Below are positions 9,330 through 18,981 of a stretch of DNA of 64,000 nt, one piece after another (within the stretch, counting starts at the first letter, position 1; the number at the start of each line of letters is the position of its first letter). The stretch is from Chromatocurvus sp964613795 (lineage in GTDB: Bacteria; Pseudomonadota; Gammaproteobacteria; Pseudomonadales; Halieaceae). A model generated the notes under the pieces. The model worked only from the letters and a program-made list of their open reading frames with translations, ran no database searches and was not told the DNA's origin. The translations under genes and the position numbers were made by a program. The stretch covers positions 5,225 to 69,224 of the forward strand of contig CAZTJR010000015.1 of the NCBI GenBank assembly GCA_964613795.1, read 5' to 3'.

Positions 9330-9429
9330 NNNNNNNNNNNNNNNNNNNNNNNNNNNNNNNNNNNNNNNNNNNNNNNNNNNNNNNNNNNNNNNNNNNNNNN
9401 NNNNNNNNNNNNNNNNNNNNNNNNNNNNN
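9330..9429. other. Assembly gap, 100 N
   Basis: Exactly 100 N, the conventional placeholder for a scaffold join of unknown length. It removes the 5' part of the DUF2490 gene and most of the upstream region of the cytochrome c peroxidase. Confidence 0.99.
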
Positions 9430-9491
9430 GTGAAACCCACTCACTTGCAGCCTGTCAGAGCGCTGCCCGAGGAAAACGCAGAGAGAGTGAT

Positions 9492-10547
9492 ATGAAAGAT
9501 AGTACGTTGTGTATTGCATTGGCGCTGGCGCTTGGCATCAGCGCCGGACAGACGCTGGCGGATGATCTGGCAGAACGCGCCAGAAGCCTGTTCAAGGCAG
9601 TGCCCCAGTCTCCTCCCGTCATTGACGGCAACGATATCACCGAGGAAAAAGTGGCGTTGGGCAGGATGCTTTTTTTCGAGCCGCGGCTCTCCTCAAGCCA
9701 TCTCATCAGCTGCAATACCTGTCACAACGTGGGCATGGGCGGGCACGACTATCTGCAGACGTCGATTGGTCATGGCTGGCAGAAGGGACCGCGGAACTCG
9801 CCGACGGTGTTCAACGCGGTATTCAATAGCGCGCAGTTCTGGGATGGTCGCGCGGCGGATCTTGCAGAGCAGGCAAAGGGGCCAGTGCAGGCGGGGGTTG
9901 AAATGAACAGCACGCCCGAGCGTGTGGTCGCCACACTGAACAGCATGCCGGACTACGTTGAAAGGTTCCGGTCTGTTTTTCCCGGCCAGAGCGATTCCGT
10001 CACCTTCGATAACATGGCGACGGCCATTGAAGCCTTCGAGGCCACGCTGATCACGCCGGGCGCGTCGTTCGACAGATACCTGCAGGGTGATGTCGATGCA
10101 CTCGACGACAGCGAGAAAAGGGGGCTCGCCCTGTTCATCGACAAGGGCTGCGCCGCCTGCCATAGCGGCACGAACCTTGGTGGTCAGGGATACTACCCCT
10201 TCGGCCTGGTCAAGAAGCCGGGGGCGGACATTCTTCCGGTCGGTGACAAGGGGCGCTTCGAGGTGACCCGCACCGCGTCTGACGAGTACGTATTCCGTGC
10301 AGCGCCGCTGCGGAATATCGCGCTCACCGCACCGTATTTCCACTCCGGCGGTGTCTGGAGCCTGGAAGCCGCGGTGGCGGTGATGGGAACCAGCCAGCTG
10401 GGTACTGAATTGTCCGAAGAGGATGTCAGCTTCATTGTCGCCTTCCTCAAGACACTGACCGGCGAGATGCCGGACATCCAGTACCCTCTGCTGCCACCGA
10501 GCACCGATACTACGCCGAAGCCGGAATCCATGCAGCCTCAGTCGTAG
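9492..10547 (+). CDS. Di-haem cytochrome c peroxidase
   Basis: 351 residues, exported (signal peptide MKDSTLCIALALALGISAGQ, cleavage near ALADD-like TLADD). Reduces H2O2 in the periplasm using electrons from small cytochromes. Two haem c sites: CNTCH (74-78) and CAACH (220-224); the family segment RNSPTVFNAVFN (about 101-112) and APYFHSGG near the second haem are present. Belongs to the CcpA/MauG superfamily. The C-terminal tail (PPSTDTTPKPESM) is low-complexity and not part of the core. ATG at 9492, preceded by a GAGAGAG purine stretch. Its last 10 bases overlap the convergent M20 gene. Confidence 0.95.
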   Translation: MKDSTLCIALALALGISAGQTLADDLAERARSLFKAVPQSPPVIDGNDITEEKVALGRMLFFEPRLSSSHLISCNTCHNVGMGGHDYLQTSIGHGWQKGPRNSPTVFNAVFNSAQFWDGRAADLAEQAKGPVQAGVEMNSTPERVVATLNSMPDYVERFRSVFPGQSDSVTFDNMATAIEAFEATLITPGASFDRYLQGDVDALDDSEKRGLALFIDKGCAACHSGTNLGGQGYYPFGLVKKPGADILPVGDKGRFEVTRTASDEYVFRAAPLRNIALTAPYFHSGGVWSLEAAVAVMGTSQLGTELSEEDVSFIVAFLKTLTGEMPDIQYPLLPPSTDTTPKPESMQPQS

Positions 10548-11965
10548 ACCACAGCTTCTACGATCGCCAGGTGATCATCCACTCCCCGGCGGAAGGCGGC
10601 TTCGCTGATGCGCTCATCGTTGCCGTGGATGCGCACCATCTCGGACTCGGGGATGATGGCCGGCGTGAAGCCATAGCTTGCGATGCCGGCGTCGCGGGTG
10701 AAATGACTGTCGGTGAAACCGGTGGAGACGGACGGCATGACCCGGGAACCGGGGTGGCGCTCTGCCGTAATGTCCGTTATGGCGCTGTAAAGCCGGGTTC
10801 CGGTGTGCGTGATTGCGGGTGAAAAGGCCATGATGACTTCCACTGTTACGCCGCTCGGCGCTACCAGCTCCTCGATTTCCTTTACGAAGGTATCGACCGG
10901 CTTATCGGGCAGGATGCGACAGTCGAGCTCACCCCAGGATTCCGGCGGGACCACGTTGATCTTGTTCGAGGCGGACATGCGGGTGATCGAACAGGTATCG
11001 CGGATCAGGGCGTGCAGCGCAGGGGACTCAGCCTGCAGGCGCGCCATGAACCCGGGCTCCTCGATAGCGGATGCCATGTCCGCGTAGGCCGGTGCCCACG
11101 CGTCGTCGGCGCTTTGTGCCAGGCTGCGAAACATGGCGTCGACCGGTCCGATAATGCGCGGCGGCAGCGGGTTGGTGCGGACAAGCTCCAGCGCCTGAAC
11201 CACGCGCGTAACTGACGAGGTGGGATAGGGCATGGATCCGTGGCCCGGCTCGTCTACCCCGGTCAGGCGCAGCCACACCGGTACCTTCTGCGTGAGCTCG
11301 ACCGAGAAGAGGGTTTCCCCTTTGTCTGTCAGCCGCCCGCTGCCGCCTTCGTTCAACAACAGACCGGCATCGGCGAAGACGTCCGGATGGTTCTCCAGCA
11401 GCCATCCTGCGCCGTACAGTCCTCCCGCCTCTTCGTCGGCGGTGGCGACAAATACAACATCGCGGTTTAGGGGCTTGCCAGCGCGATGCAGGCTGAGAAA
11501 GGTTGCCAGCTGAGTGATCCCCGGGCCCTTCATGTCCAGCGCACCTCGCCCCCAGATATAGCCATCGCGGATCTCGCCGGACAGTGGGTCGGTGCTCCAG
11601 TACTTGGGGTCTGCCGGGACGACATCCGTATGCTGCAGGAGAATCAGCGCCGGCTCGTCGCCGCCTTCAAGGCGTGCCCAGATATTGCCGCGCCCTGGTG
11701 CACTCTCCGCGGCATTCCAGGGGATGCCCTCGGCATCGAAGATGGCGGCATAAAAATCCACCGCGCGGGATTCATTGCCCGGTGGGTTGATCGTATCGAT
11801 GGTCAGGAATTCCTGCAGCCAGGCCACGGCTTCATCATCGAGGGTCTGCGCGTGCGCGGGTATGATTGTGGCGAATGCCAGTCCCAGAATGGCGGGTCGT
11901 GAGAGCCTGCGGAGAAGCCCGCGGATAAAAAAACGGCCAGGCAGGAGGCCTCGGTTTCCAGTCAT
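10538..11965 (-). CDS. Exported M20/M25/M40 metallopeptidase
   Basis: About 475 residues with signal peptide (hydrophobic stretch LSRPAILGLAFATIIPAHAQ). Di-zinc peptidase of the carboxypeptidase/ArgE-DapE clan. Motifs: LLQHTDVVP (His and flanking residues), WGRGALDMKGPG (bridging Asp), ATADEEAGG (catalytic Glu/metal Glu) and a dimerisation domain with DEPGHGSMPYP; DCRILPDK supplies the DxR element. Start set at 11965, where GGAGAG lies 6 bases upstream, rather than the longer open frame to 12055. Likely trims peptides in the periplasm; substrate not determinable. Convergent with the peroxidase, overlapping 10 bases. Confidence 0.93.
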   Translation of the reverse strand: MTGNRGLLPGRFFIRGLLRRLSRPAILGLAFATIIPAHAQTLDDEAVAWLQEFLTIDTINPPGNESRAVDFYAAIFDAEGIPWNAAESAPGRGNIWARLEGGDEPALILLQHTDVVPADPKYWSTDPLSGEIRDGYIWGRGALDMKGPGITQLATFLSLHRAGKPLNRDVVFVATADEEAGGLYGAGWLLENHPDVFADAGLLLNEGGSGRLTDKGETLFSVELTQKVPVWLRLTGVDEPGHGSMPYPTSSVTRVVQALELVRTNPLPPRIIGPVDAMFRSLAQSADDAWAPAYADMASAIEEPGFMARLQAESPALHALIRDTCSITRMSASNKINVVPPESWGELDCRILPDKPVDTFVKEIEELVAPSGVTVEVIMAFSPAITHTGTRLYSAITDITAERHPGSRVMPSVSTGFTDSHFTRDAGIASYGFTPAIIPESEMVRIHGNDERISEAAFRRGVDDHLAIVEAVVYD

Positions 11966-12054
11966 CTGTATCTCTCCATTATCTATCCAATGAGTGTGGA
12001 TCGGTGGGCGCGCCGGGCCTGCAGGTGAGCGCGCCATCCATTGTCTGTGGCCCA

Positions 12055-12666
12055 CTATCCCGCATCGACATGACCGCGATCGATCCAGTGCAGAAGGCTC
12101 TCGAATACCGGTAGCAGTAAGAACCCCACCGCCGGCGTGTCGGGCTGCGCTCCCGCCGTGAACAGCATGGGTATCATGCCCGCGCGTTGCGCGGCCTCAA
12201 TGTCGTAATGGAAGTCGCCCACGAAGGCGATCTCCGCCGGTGGCAGGTCCCAGTCCTGCGCCAGCGCCAGCAGCGCGCTGGGGTCTGGCTTGGGCGGCGC
12301 GTCCTCGCGAGCCTTGAGCGGCACCTGCGGCATCAGCAGGCGTTGCATGGTGCGCATGGCGGCGGCACGGGAATTACGCGTAACAATGGCAGTGGGCAGG
12401 CCGCGGTGGTGCAGACCATGCAGTACCTGTTCGGCACCGTGAATCCAGGTCGCCGCCTCTGCTCCGGCCATTTCGTGCCGATCGACAATCGTTGCCACAC
12501 GATGACGCTCATCGGGGCAGTCCAGTCCTTCGATGTGCTCCAGAAGGCCGATACCGTCGGGTACGTCTGCCTCCCGACGGATGGCGGCAAAGTCGAGTCG
12601 CGAGTCTGCCAGCGTGCCGTCGAGATCGAAGATCACCGCACGGGGCGGCGAGGCTGCTGTAATCAT
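12055..12666 (-). CDS. HAD-family phosphatase
   Basis: 203 residues, cytosolic. Haloacid-dehalogenase fold with motif I FDLDGTLADS (nucleophile Asp14, acid Asp16), motif II VTRNS, Lys in motif III (APPKPDP) and motif IV VGDFHYDIEAA. Resembles phosphoglycolate-phosphatase/GPH-like enzymes with a helical cap; substrate unknown. The ATG overlaps the stop of the upstream GumC/Wzz gene by 4 bases (ATGA), so the two are translationally coupled and probably function together in sugar-phosphate or surface-polysaccharide metabolism (inference). Confidence 0.9.
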   Translation of the reverse strand: MITAASPPRAVIFDLDGTLADSRLDFAAIRREADVPDGIGLLEHIEGLDCPDERHRVATIVDRHEMAGAEAATWIHGAEQVLHGLHHRGLPTAIVTRNSRAAAMRTMQRLLMPQVPLKAREDAPPKPDPSALLALAQDWDLPPAEIAFVGDFHYDIEAAQRAGMIPMLFTAGAQPDTPAVGFLLLPVFESLLHWIDRGHVDAG

Positions 12667-14063
12667 GTTCTGTCTCTCGTCAGTTTTTCCGGTTGTCGGG
12701 TATCCTGCTCCAGTGCCCGCTCGCTGTCTCCGGGATAGAGGGTCACTCCCGAGAGGGTGACCACCTGGCTTGCCGCGGGCCTGGGGTGCAGATAGCTGTA
12801 TAACCATACGCCAAAGATGCCCGCCAGGATGGATGCCAGCGCAGAGCCCCCCAGCAGCATGGCGTAGGGAGGCCCTGTTCTTTGCGCTTCAGGGGCCGGC
12901 CAGTCGATAACCGATACCTGGGGATATTTCTCCACCTGGCTGACAGAAATCTGTACCTGCCTGGCCTGGGTCTCCCGGTTGAGCTCTTCCAGCCGGGCGA
13001 GATCCTCAGCCAGTGCCTGGTGCTTTGCATAGATCGTGTTGAACTCGGCGACGGCGCTCTTGTGCTCCGCCAGACGCTTTTCGATGTTCGCTACGGACTC
13101 ACGCGCAGCTCGCCAGGCGCGCTGGGCGTTGGCGAGCTCGGCCTGACTGCCCTGCGAGTAGGCCTTGGCCAGATCGGCCTCAAGCTTGGCAATCTGTCCC
13201 GGGATTTCCCGCAGCTGGGGCGCCTTGCGGATGTAGTCATCGGTGTAGCGGGCGCGCAGCTCTTCGAGTTGTGCCCGCAGCTCCGCGAGGGACTGGGCCA
13301 TGGTACTGACATCACTGCGCTCGTTCTCCGGAACGAACTGCTCCCCCGCATCCAGAGAAGCCCTGAGCGTATCGAGATAGGACTTGCTGCGCACTTCCTC
13401 TTCCACAGCGCGGTTGAGTGCGGTGTTCAGCCCGTCCAGCTGTGACAGCACCGCGTTCTCCTGCCGCTCCATCGAAATGATGCCGTTTTTTTGCCGGTAA
13501 CTTTCCAGCGCCTCACGGGCGGCTTCCAGTTTGCCCGCCAGGCCTCTCAGCTCATCGTCGACTTCTGTCAATGTCTGCGCTTTGCGCGCCTCAATCTCCC
13601 TGGCGCGAATGCCGGTGTAGACCTCAATCCAGTGTTCCAGCATCAGCGGCAGTTGCTCCGGCTCAGCGCCGACCACCGCCAGCTCCAGCAGATTGGTCTC
13701 GGGGACCGGCCGAACCTCAAGCATGCCGCGCAACGCCAGCGGTGTCAGCGTCACTTCGTAATCCGCGGCGAGAACATCGGCGAGGCGCCGCGTGATCTCG
13801 CTGCCCGTCAGCGTCCGCCGCTGAATCGCCACGCCCTGGATGTCCGCTTCGAGCAGCTGCTCATCGATGGCGGTGGGAGCACTCATCAATACTGTCGCTG
13901 TACTTTCGTAGCGTGCGGGCTGGAGCAGTGTGAACAGCAGGCCCGCGGCAAGCACCGCCAGCGTGGTGTAGACGAAGACACGCCGGCGACTTCTGCCGTG
14001 CCAGACAGAGTCGGTATCGGCGGTCAGGCTGGCGCTGTGCGCACCCTCTCTCACGAAAACCAT
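12663..14063 (-). CDS. GumC/Wzz-type polysaccharide co-polymerase, kinase-less
   Basis: 466 residues. N-terminal TM (about 27-46), a Wzz-type periplasmic domain, a long coiled coil (about 170-390) and a second TM (about 407-427) followed by a short cytosolic tail of about 40 residues. This is the topology of chain-length determinants that set polymer length in exopolysaccharide export. The proline-rich motif before TM2 is present (WPAPEAQRTGPP). No fused BY-kinase domain is present. No glycosyltransferase, Wza or Wzx/Wzy gene is adjacent, so it is an orphan in this window. First gene of a two-gene operon with the HAD phosphatase. Confidence 0.85.
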   Translation of the reverse strand: MVFVREGAHSASLTADTDSVWHGRSRRRVFVYTTLAVLAAGLLFTLLQPARYESTATVLMSAPTAIDEQLLEADIQGVAIQRRTLTGSEITRRLADVLAADYEVTLTPLALRGMLEVRPVPETNLLELAVVGAEPEQLPLMLEHWIEVYTGIRAREIEARKAQTLTEVDDELRGLAGKLEAAREALESYRQKNGIISMERQENAVLSQLDGLNTALNRAVEEEVRSKSYLDTLRASLDAGEQFVPENERSDVSTMAQSLAELRAQLEELRARYTDDYIRKAPQLREIPGQIAKLEADLAKAYSQGSQAELANAQRAWRAARESVANIEKRLAEHKSAVAEFNTIYAKHQALAEDLARLEELNRETQARQVQISVSQVEKYPQVSVIDWPAPEAQRTGPPYAMLLGGSALASILAGIFGVWLYSYLHPRPAASQVVTLSGVTLYPGDSERALEQDTRQPEKLTRDRT

Positions 14064-14260
14064 GCAAATTACCTGGCATTGCGGGGTATGAACTCAGCGA
14101 TCAGTTTAGGCCATCGGCCGTCGCGACGCACGGTATCCGCGCTGCGGCTGTTGCCGCCGCGTGACCGATAACGCAGACCCCGGGGCCCCGTGCCTTGCTT
14201 GACATTTTATGTGTCGCGTCCATAAGCTCGGCGCTCTTCTGTGCATGGCGGCCCGTTATC

Positions 14261-15853
14261 ATGATTCATTCCATCGCTTCTGACGAAGGCTCTATCATTT
14301 CTCGCTTTCTCAGTGCCTGGCTGCCGGCTCTGCTCGTTGCAGGCGCGACAGCACTGTTGGTGAGCGCGGCAAACGCGGAGTCGCGCTACGACCTGCCGAT
14401 CAGGGAGCACGTTTTCGATAACGGCCTGCGGCTGCTGGTGCTGGAGCGCCCGGGGGATCCCCGCGTTGCGGCAAAGATCTTCACCGACATGGGGGCAATC
14501 CACGAAACCCCGGGGCTGCTGGGTGCCGCGCACTTTCAGGAACACCTCATGTTCAAGGGCACGCCCACCCTGGGAACCACGGACTGGGGACAGGAGCAGC
14601 CCCTACGTGAACGCATGAAAGCCGTCGAAGCCGAGCTCATTGAGGAGAAGAACCGGGCGCGAAATGCCCTTCGGCAACGCGGCGCGATCGACAGCTACCA
14701 GCATCAGTCAGAGACGCCGCGTATGGCCGAGCTGCGGGCGGAGCTTGCTGCACTGGAGGCAGAGAGCACGAAGTACCGCCTCGGCGGCGCGCCGAATCGC
14801 TGGTACCAGGCGTTCGGTGGTACCAACCTGACAGCCACCACTGAGCAGGAGTACATGAAGTTTGATATCAACCTGCCGGTGGAGCGCATCGATCTGTTCT
14901 TTCGCATCGAGGCGGATCGTATGGTCAACACCGTCTTCCGCGAGTTCGAGCAGGAACGCATGATTCTGGTAGAACAGCGCCTCGGCGACCTCAATACCCC
15001 GTCTACCCCGTATTACGAGCAGCTGAGCGCAGTGACCGGACTTATTCATCCGGTGTTCTGGCCCGAGGGCTACATGACCGACTTTTTCGAGTACACGCGA
15101 ACGTCCCAGCGCGCGCTCTACGAGACATATTTTGTGGTCAATAATTCGACTATCGTGCTGGTCGGGGGTGTGTCCCTCGAGGCGATGATTCCGCGGGTCG
15201 AACATTATTTTGGCTGGATGAAGGCGGCGCCGGAGCCGACACGCACCCCGGCCGTAGAGCCCCGGCCCTCGGCCGAGCGGCGACTGGTCTACCGCAATGA
15301 CGAGATAGAGCCGCGTGTGGAACACCGCTACCTGATCCCGGGGGTGGGCCACCCGGATCGTCCGGCGTTTGACGTGCTTGGCCGTGTCGCTGCTGAGCGC
15401 CTGGCCGCGGCCGCCGGCGAGGAAGGGCTGAGTGTGAGGGTGAACGTCAATACCCGGGTTATCCATACCGATCGATTTGGCGTGCCGGCGACCATCAACT
15501 TTGAATTGATCCTCGATAACGAAGCCCAGCTGGCTCAGGCCGAGACAGTGCTGGCAACCACGCTGGACTCACTTACGCAGGCGCCGACGCAGGCGGAGGT
15601 GGCTCGCGCGCAGAAAGCCCTGCGCGCCGAGTGGTACCGGACGGCCAGGGATGCCAGTGCCCTGGCATTTGAAATCGGCCACTTCCAGACCATGGACCGA
15701 TGGCAGACCCTGCAGCACTATCTCGATGCGCGGGACGCAGCGACACCGGCCGATATTGCGCGGCTCGGAGAGCGCTATTTCATTGATGACAATCGGACCG
15801 TGGGCATGGCGCGCTCGCGCAGCCACGGGACCAGCGCGGAGGCAATGCGATGA
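14261..15853 (+). CDS. M16-family zinc peptidase, active subunit, exported
   Basis: About 530 residues with signal peptide (hydrophobic 17-35, then SAANAES). The inverted zinc motif HFQEH is intact (His91, Glu94, His95), followed by the usual domain in which a downstream Glu completes the site. Members degrade short peptides in the periplasm as heterodimers or as fused repeats. A roughly 90-residue charged insertion (about 108-190) separates the motif from GGTNLTATTEQEYM, as in the large-insert subgroup. Start 14261 gives a good signal peptide but the ribosome site is weak; an upstream in-frame TTG at 14195 is less likely. Translationally coupled to the next gene (ATGA overlap at 15850). Confidence 0.9.
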   Translation: MIHSIASDEGSIISRFLSAWLPALLVAGATALLVSAANAESRYDLPIREHVFDNGLRLLVLERPGDPRVAAKIFTDMGAIHETPGLLGAAHFQEHLMFKGTPTLGTTDWGQEQPLRERMKAVEAELIEEKNRARNALRQRGAIDSYQHQSETPRMAELRAELAALEAESTKYRLGGAPNRWYQAFGGTNLTATTEQEYMKFDINLPVERIDLFFRIEADRMVNTVFREFEQERMILVEQRLGDLNTPSTPYYEQLSAVTGLIHPVFWPEGYMTDFFEYTRTSQRALYETYFVVNNSTIVLVGGVSLEAMIPRVEHYFGWMKAAPEPTRTPAVEPRPSAERRLVYRNDEIEPRVEHRYLIPGVGHPDRPAFDVLGRVAAERLAAAAGEEGLSVRVNVNTRVIHTDRFGVPATINFELILDNEAQLAQAETVLATTLDSLTQAPTQAEVARAQKALRAEWYRTARDASALAFEIGHFQTMDRWQTLQHYLDARDAATPADIARLGERYFIDDNRTVGMARSRSHGTSAEAMR

Positions 15854-17108
15854 AAGGGTTTGCGGGAATGTTCAGCGCCACCCTGGCCCTGGCGCAGATG
15901 GCGGTATGGTTTTCCGCGTCATCGGCAATGGCCCAGGACTACACGCATCCGAAAGCGATGCAGCTGCCGGCGCCGGCGTTCCAGCGTCCTGCCGCCACCG
16001 ACCTGCAGCTGGTGCTCGACAACGGTCTCGTCGCCTATGTTGCGCTTGACCGGCGCGCACCCCTGGTCACCATTAATGCCTACATCGGCGTCGGCCGCGG
16101 CCACGGGGATCCCGGGGCCGCCGAAGCGATGGCGGCGGCGCTGCGGCGCGGCCCGGCAGGCACGACGCAGGAGGTGTTCCGCGCCGCGCTCGCCGACATG
16201 CAGGCGGAGTACACGGTGACGCTCGGACACGAGGAGACGCAGCTGTCCCTGGATGTGCTTGCCGAGGATGCCAATGCAGCGCTGGAGCTGATGGCCAGCG
16301 TGATTCGTGCGCCTGCCTTCGAGTCCACGGCGACAGCGCCGTCGGTCAGTGCGGCGTCCGCTGGCGTGGACGGCGGCATCGACTATGCGTCCTCGCTGCA
16401 GGGCGCTATCGACCTGTTCGAGAGCCGGCTGTTTGAGGGGCACGCGTTCGCACGCCGCGCAGACGGTTCCGGCGCGGCGGCAAAAGTCCTCCATGGTGAG
16501 ATGGCACGCGGTGGCAATATTACGCTGGCGGTTGCTGGCGATATCGACCCGGCCACTGCCCGTCAGCAGGTTCGCGCGCTGTTCGCGGGGATTGCCGAAG
16601 GCAGCGTAGACAGCGAGGCCGTGTTCGATCCACTCGCCGCGCTGGCGTCGCGCTCACTGGTGCTGGCCGATGTCGACCGGGATCAGGGGTGGGTAGTGAT
16701 GGGCCACGAACTGCCGGTGATTCCCCCGGAGGATGAAGCAGCACTGCACGTCATGGATTACATCCTCGGTGCCTATCACCTCGATTCGCGTCTCTACCGC
16801 AGTTCACGGGAGCTGCGGGGCCTCACCAACGACAACAGCTCGTTCCTGCAGCCTGGCGTTCGCGGTCCCGGGTCCTATACCTTCCGCACCTACGGTCGTC
16901 CGGAGGCGGTGCGTCTGCTGATTGACGTCACGTTACGCCAGCTGGCACTGATGCGAGATACACGGGTGACTGATGACGAGCTGCTTGTCGCCCGCGGAGC
17001 GCTGGTCGACGGCCTCTATGCCGAGCGCTATGCCACGGGGCTGGATGCCGCCAATGCCTATGCGGTGGAATGGCTGCGCAGGGGCAGCCATGACAGGTCA
17101 GCGAGCTA
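15850..17108 (+). CDS. M16-family partner subunit, inactive, 3' end in gap
   Basis: 419 readable residues of a second M16 protein with signal peptide (cleavage near SSAMAQ). The position of the zinc motif is occupied by GDPGAAEAM instead of HxxEH, so this is the non-catalytic partner typical of bacterial M16 heterodimers; the conserved substrate-groove segment (RELRGLTNDNSSFL, resembling the R/Y region of active partners) is retained. It overlaps the active-subunit gene by 4 bases, which supports co-assembly. The C-terminus is lost in the 100-N gap; the expected family length (about 430-460) suggests only a few tens of residues are missing. Confidence 0.88.
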
Positions 17109-17208
17109 NNNNNNNNNNNNNNNNNNNNNNNNNNNNNNNNNNNNNNNNNNNNNNNNNNNNNNNNNNNNNNNNNNNNNNNNNNNNNNNNNNNNNNNNNNNN
17201 NNNNNNNN
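17109..17208. other. Assembly gap, 100 N
   Basis: Second scaffold join. It cuts the 3' ends of two convergent genes, the M16 partner and pckA; both lose only a short C-terminal part, so the real gap may be small. Confidence 0.99.
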
Positions 17209-18719
17209 AGGGCCGCGTCGGTGTAGGTGTCGCGGGGATCCAGAATGCCCGTGTCGACACCGGGCAGCGCCCTTGGCACTTGCAAGTTGAACACCGGAAT
17301 CATCGCTGTTTCCGCCTCCTCAATAGATCCGTCCAGGATTACATCGATAATGCGACGGGTATCCTTGATCGAAATGCGCTTGCCCGAGCCGTTCCAGCCG
17401 GTATTCACCAGATAGGCCTCAGCATTCGCGGCATCCATCTTCGACGCCAGCTCCTCGGCGTAGCGTACCGGGTGCAGTGTGAGGAATGCCTTGCCGAAGC
17501 AGGCGGAGAAGGTCGGCACGGGCTCGGTGATGCCGCGCTCAGTACCGGCGAGCTTGGCGGTAAAACCCGACAGGAAATGGTATTTGGCCTGGTCGTGCGT
17601 GAGTTTTGATACGGGTGGCAGCACGCCAAAGGCATCGGCCGTCAGGAAGATCACCTTTTTTGCGTGGCCGGCGCGGGACACCGGTCTGACGATATTCTCG
17701 ATGTGGTAGATCGGGTAGGAGACGCGACCGTTCTCGGTAATGGCGTGGTCGAAGTAATCGACGTTTCCCTGGTCATCGACCACCACGTTCTCGAGCAGTG
17801 CGTCGCGCCGTATTGCGCGGTAAATGTCGGGTTCGCTGTGCGGATCAAGGTCGATGGTTTTTGCATAGCAGCCGCCTTCAAAATTGAAAATGCCCTCGTC
17901 GTCCCAGCCATGCTCGTCATCGCCGATGAGACGGCGCTTGGGGTCGGTGGAAAGGGTCGTCTTGCCGGTGCCCGAGAGACCGAAGAAAATGGCGACATCC
18001 CCCGATTCGCCCATGTTGGCACTGCAGTGCATGGCGGGCATGTGATCCAGCGGCAGGTAATAGTTCATCATCGCGAACATGCCTTTCTTCATCTCGCCGC
18101 CGTACCAGGTGCCGCCGATCACCTGCATTTTCTCGGTCATGTTGAACACGGTGAACACCTCGGAATTCATGCCGTGCTCGCGCCAGTCAGGGTTGGTCGT
18201 CTTGGAGCCGTTGAGGACCACGAAATCGGGCTCGCCGTAGTTTGCCAGCTCTTCCTCGGTAGGACGGATGAACATGTTCTTCACGAAATGCGCCTGCCAG
18301 GCCACCTCGACGACAAAGCGCACTTTCATGCGTACCCGCGGATTGGCGCCGCAGAAGGTATCGACGACGAACAGCCTTTTCCCTGAGAGTTGCTCGGCAA
18401 CGCGGGCTTTCAGTGCCTTCCAGGCCGCCGGCGTGACGGGCTTGTTGTCGTTGGGCGCTCCTTCGGATGTCCACCACAGGTGCTCTTTGCTCACGTCGTC
18501 ATAGACGATGAACTTGTCCCTGGGCGAGCGTCCGGTGAAGACGCCGGTACGCACTGCGACGGCGCCTGACCGGGTGACAATCCCTTTTTCAAAGCCCTCC
18601 AGGTCCTCGCGGGTCTCTTCTGCGAAAAGCTGCTCGTAGGAGGGGTTGTGCACGATTTCCTGAACGTTGCGGATGCCGTGAGGTGACAGGTCAATGTGGC
18701 TGGCGATGTCATTGGCCAT
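17209..18719 (-). CDS. pckA: Phosphoenolpyruvate carboxykinase (ATP), 3' end in gap
   Basis: 503 readable codons of about 530 expected. Converts oxaloacetate and ATP to PEP, CO2 and ADP, the first committed step of gluconeogenesis. Motifs: RSPRDKF, NGSKTTNPDW, the kinase-1a P-loop GLSGTGKTTLS, the metal-binding LIGDDEHGWDDEG, and FLTADAFGVLPPVS. Start at 18719 (MANDIASHIDLS) is supported by AGGAGA 7 bases upstream; the open frame continues upstream to 18785 without signal. The final residues lie in the gap. Fits a heterotroph growing on amino acids, in line with the many peptidases around it. Confidence 0.97.
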
Positions 18720-18981
18720 GGCTGTTCTCCTGAAATGTCGGTAATCGGTGCCGCAGCTGTCGCGAGCGCTATCCTCATCATACAAAACACGGGTGGCAGC
18801 GCCTATGCCGCGGCTTGATCCAGGTCATGACGGGGACGAAGAAGCGCTTGCCGCGTCACCCTCTGGCGGCCGGGCAGCCAGTAATGAAAACCGGGATGCC
18901 GTGATGGCGGACGCTTGCTATGCTGCCGGAAACCCCGCACAACGTATTACCCGCAGGTGCCGCGATCCTGATGCAACGACC

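Noticed and set aside
14708..15466. 252-codon minus-strand frame
   Set aside because: Antisense to the M16 peptidase, no family features.
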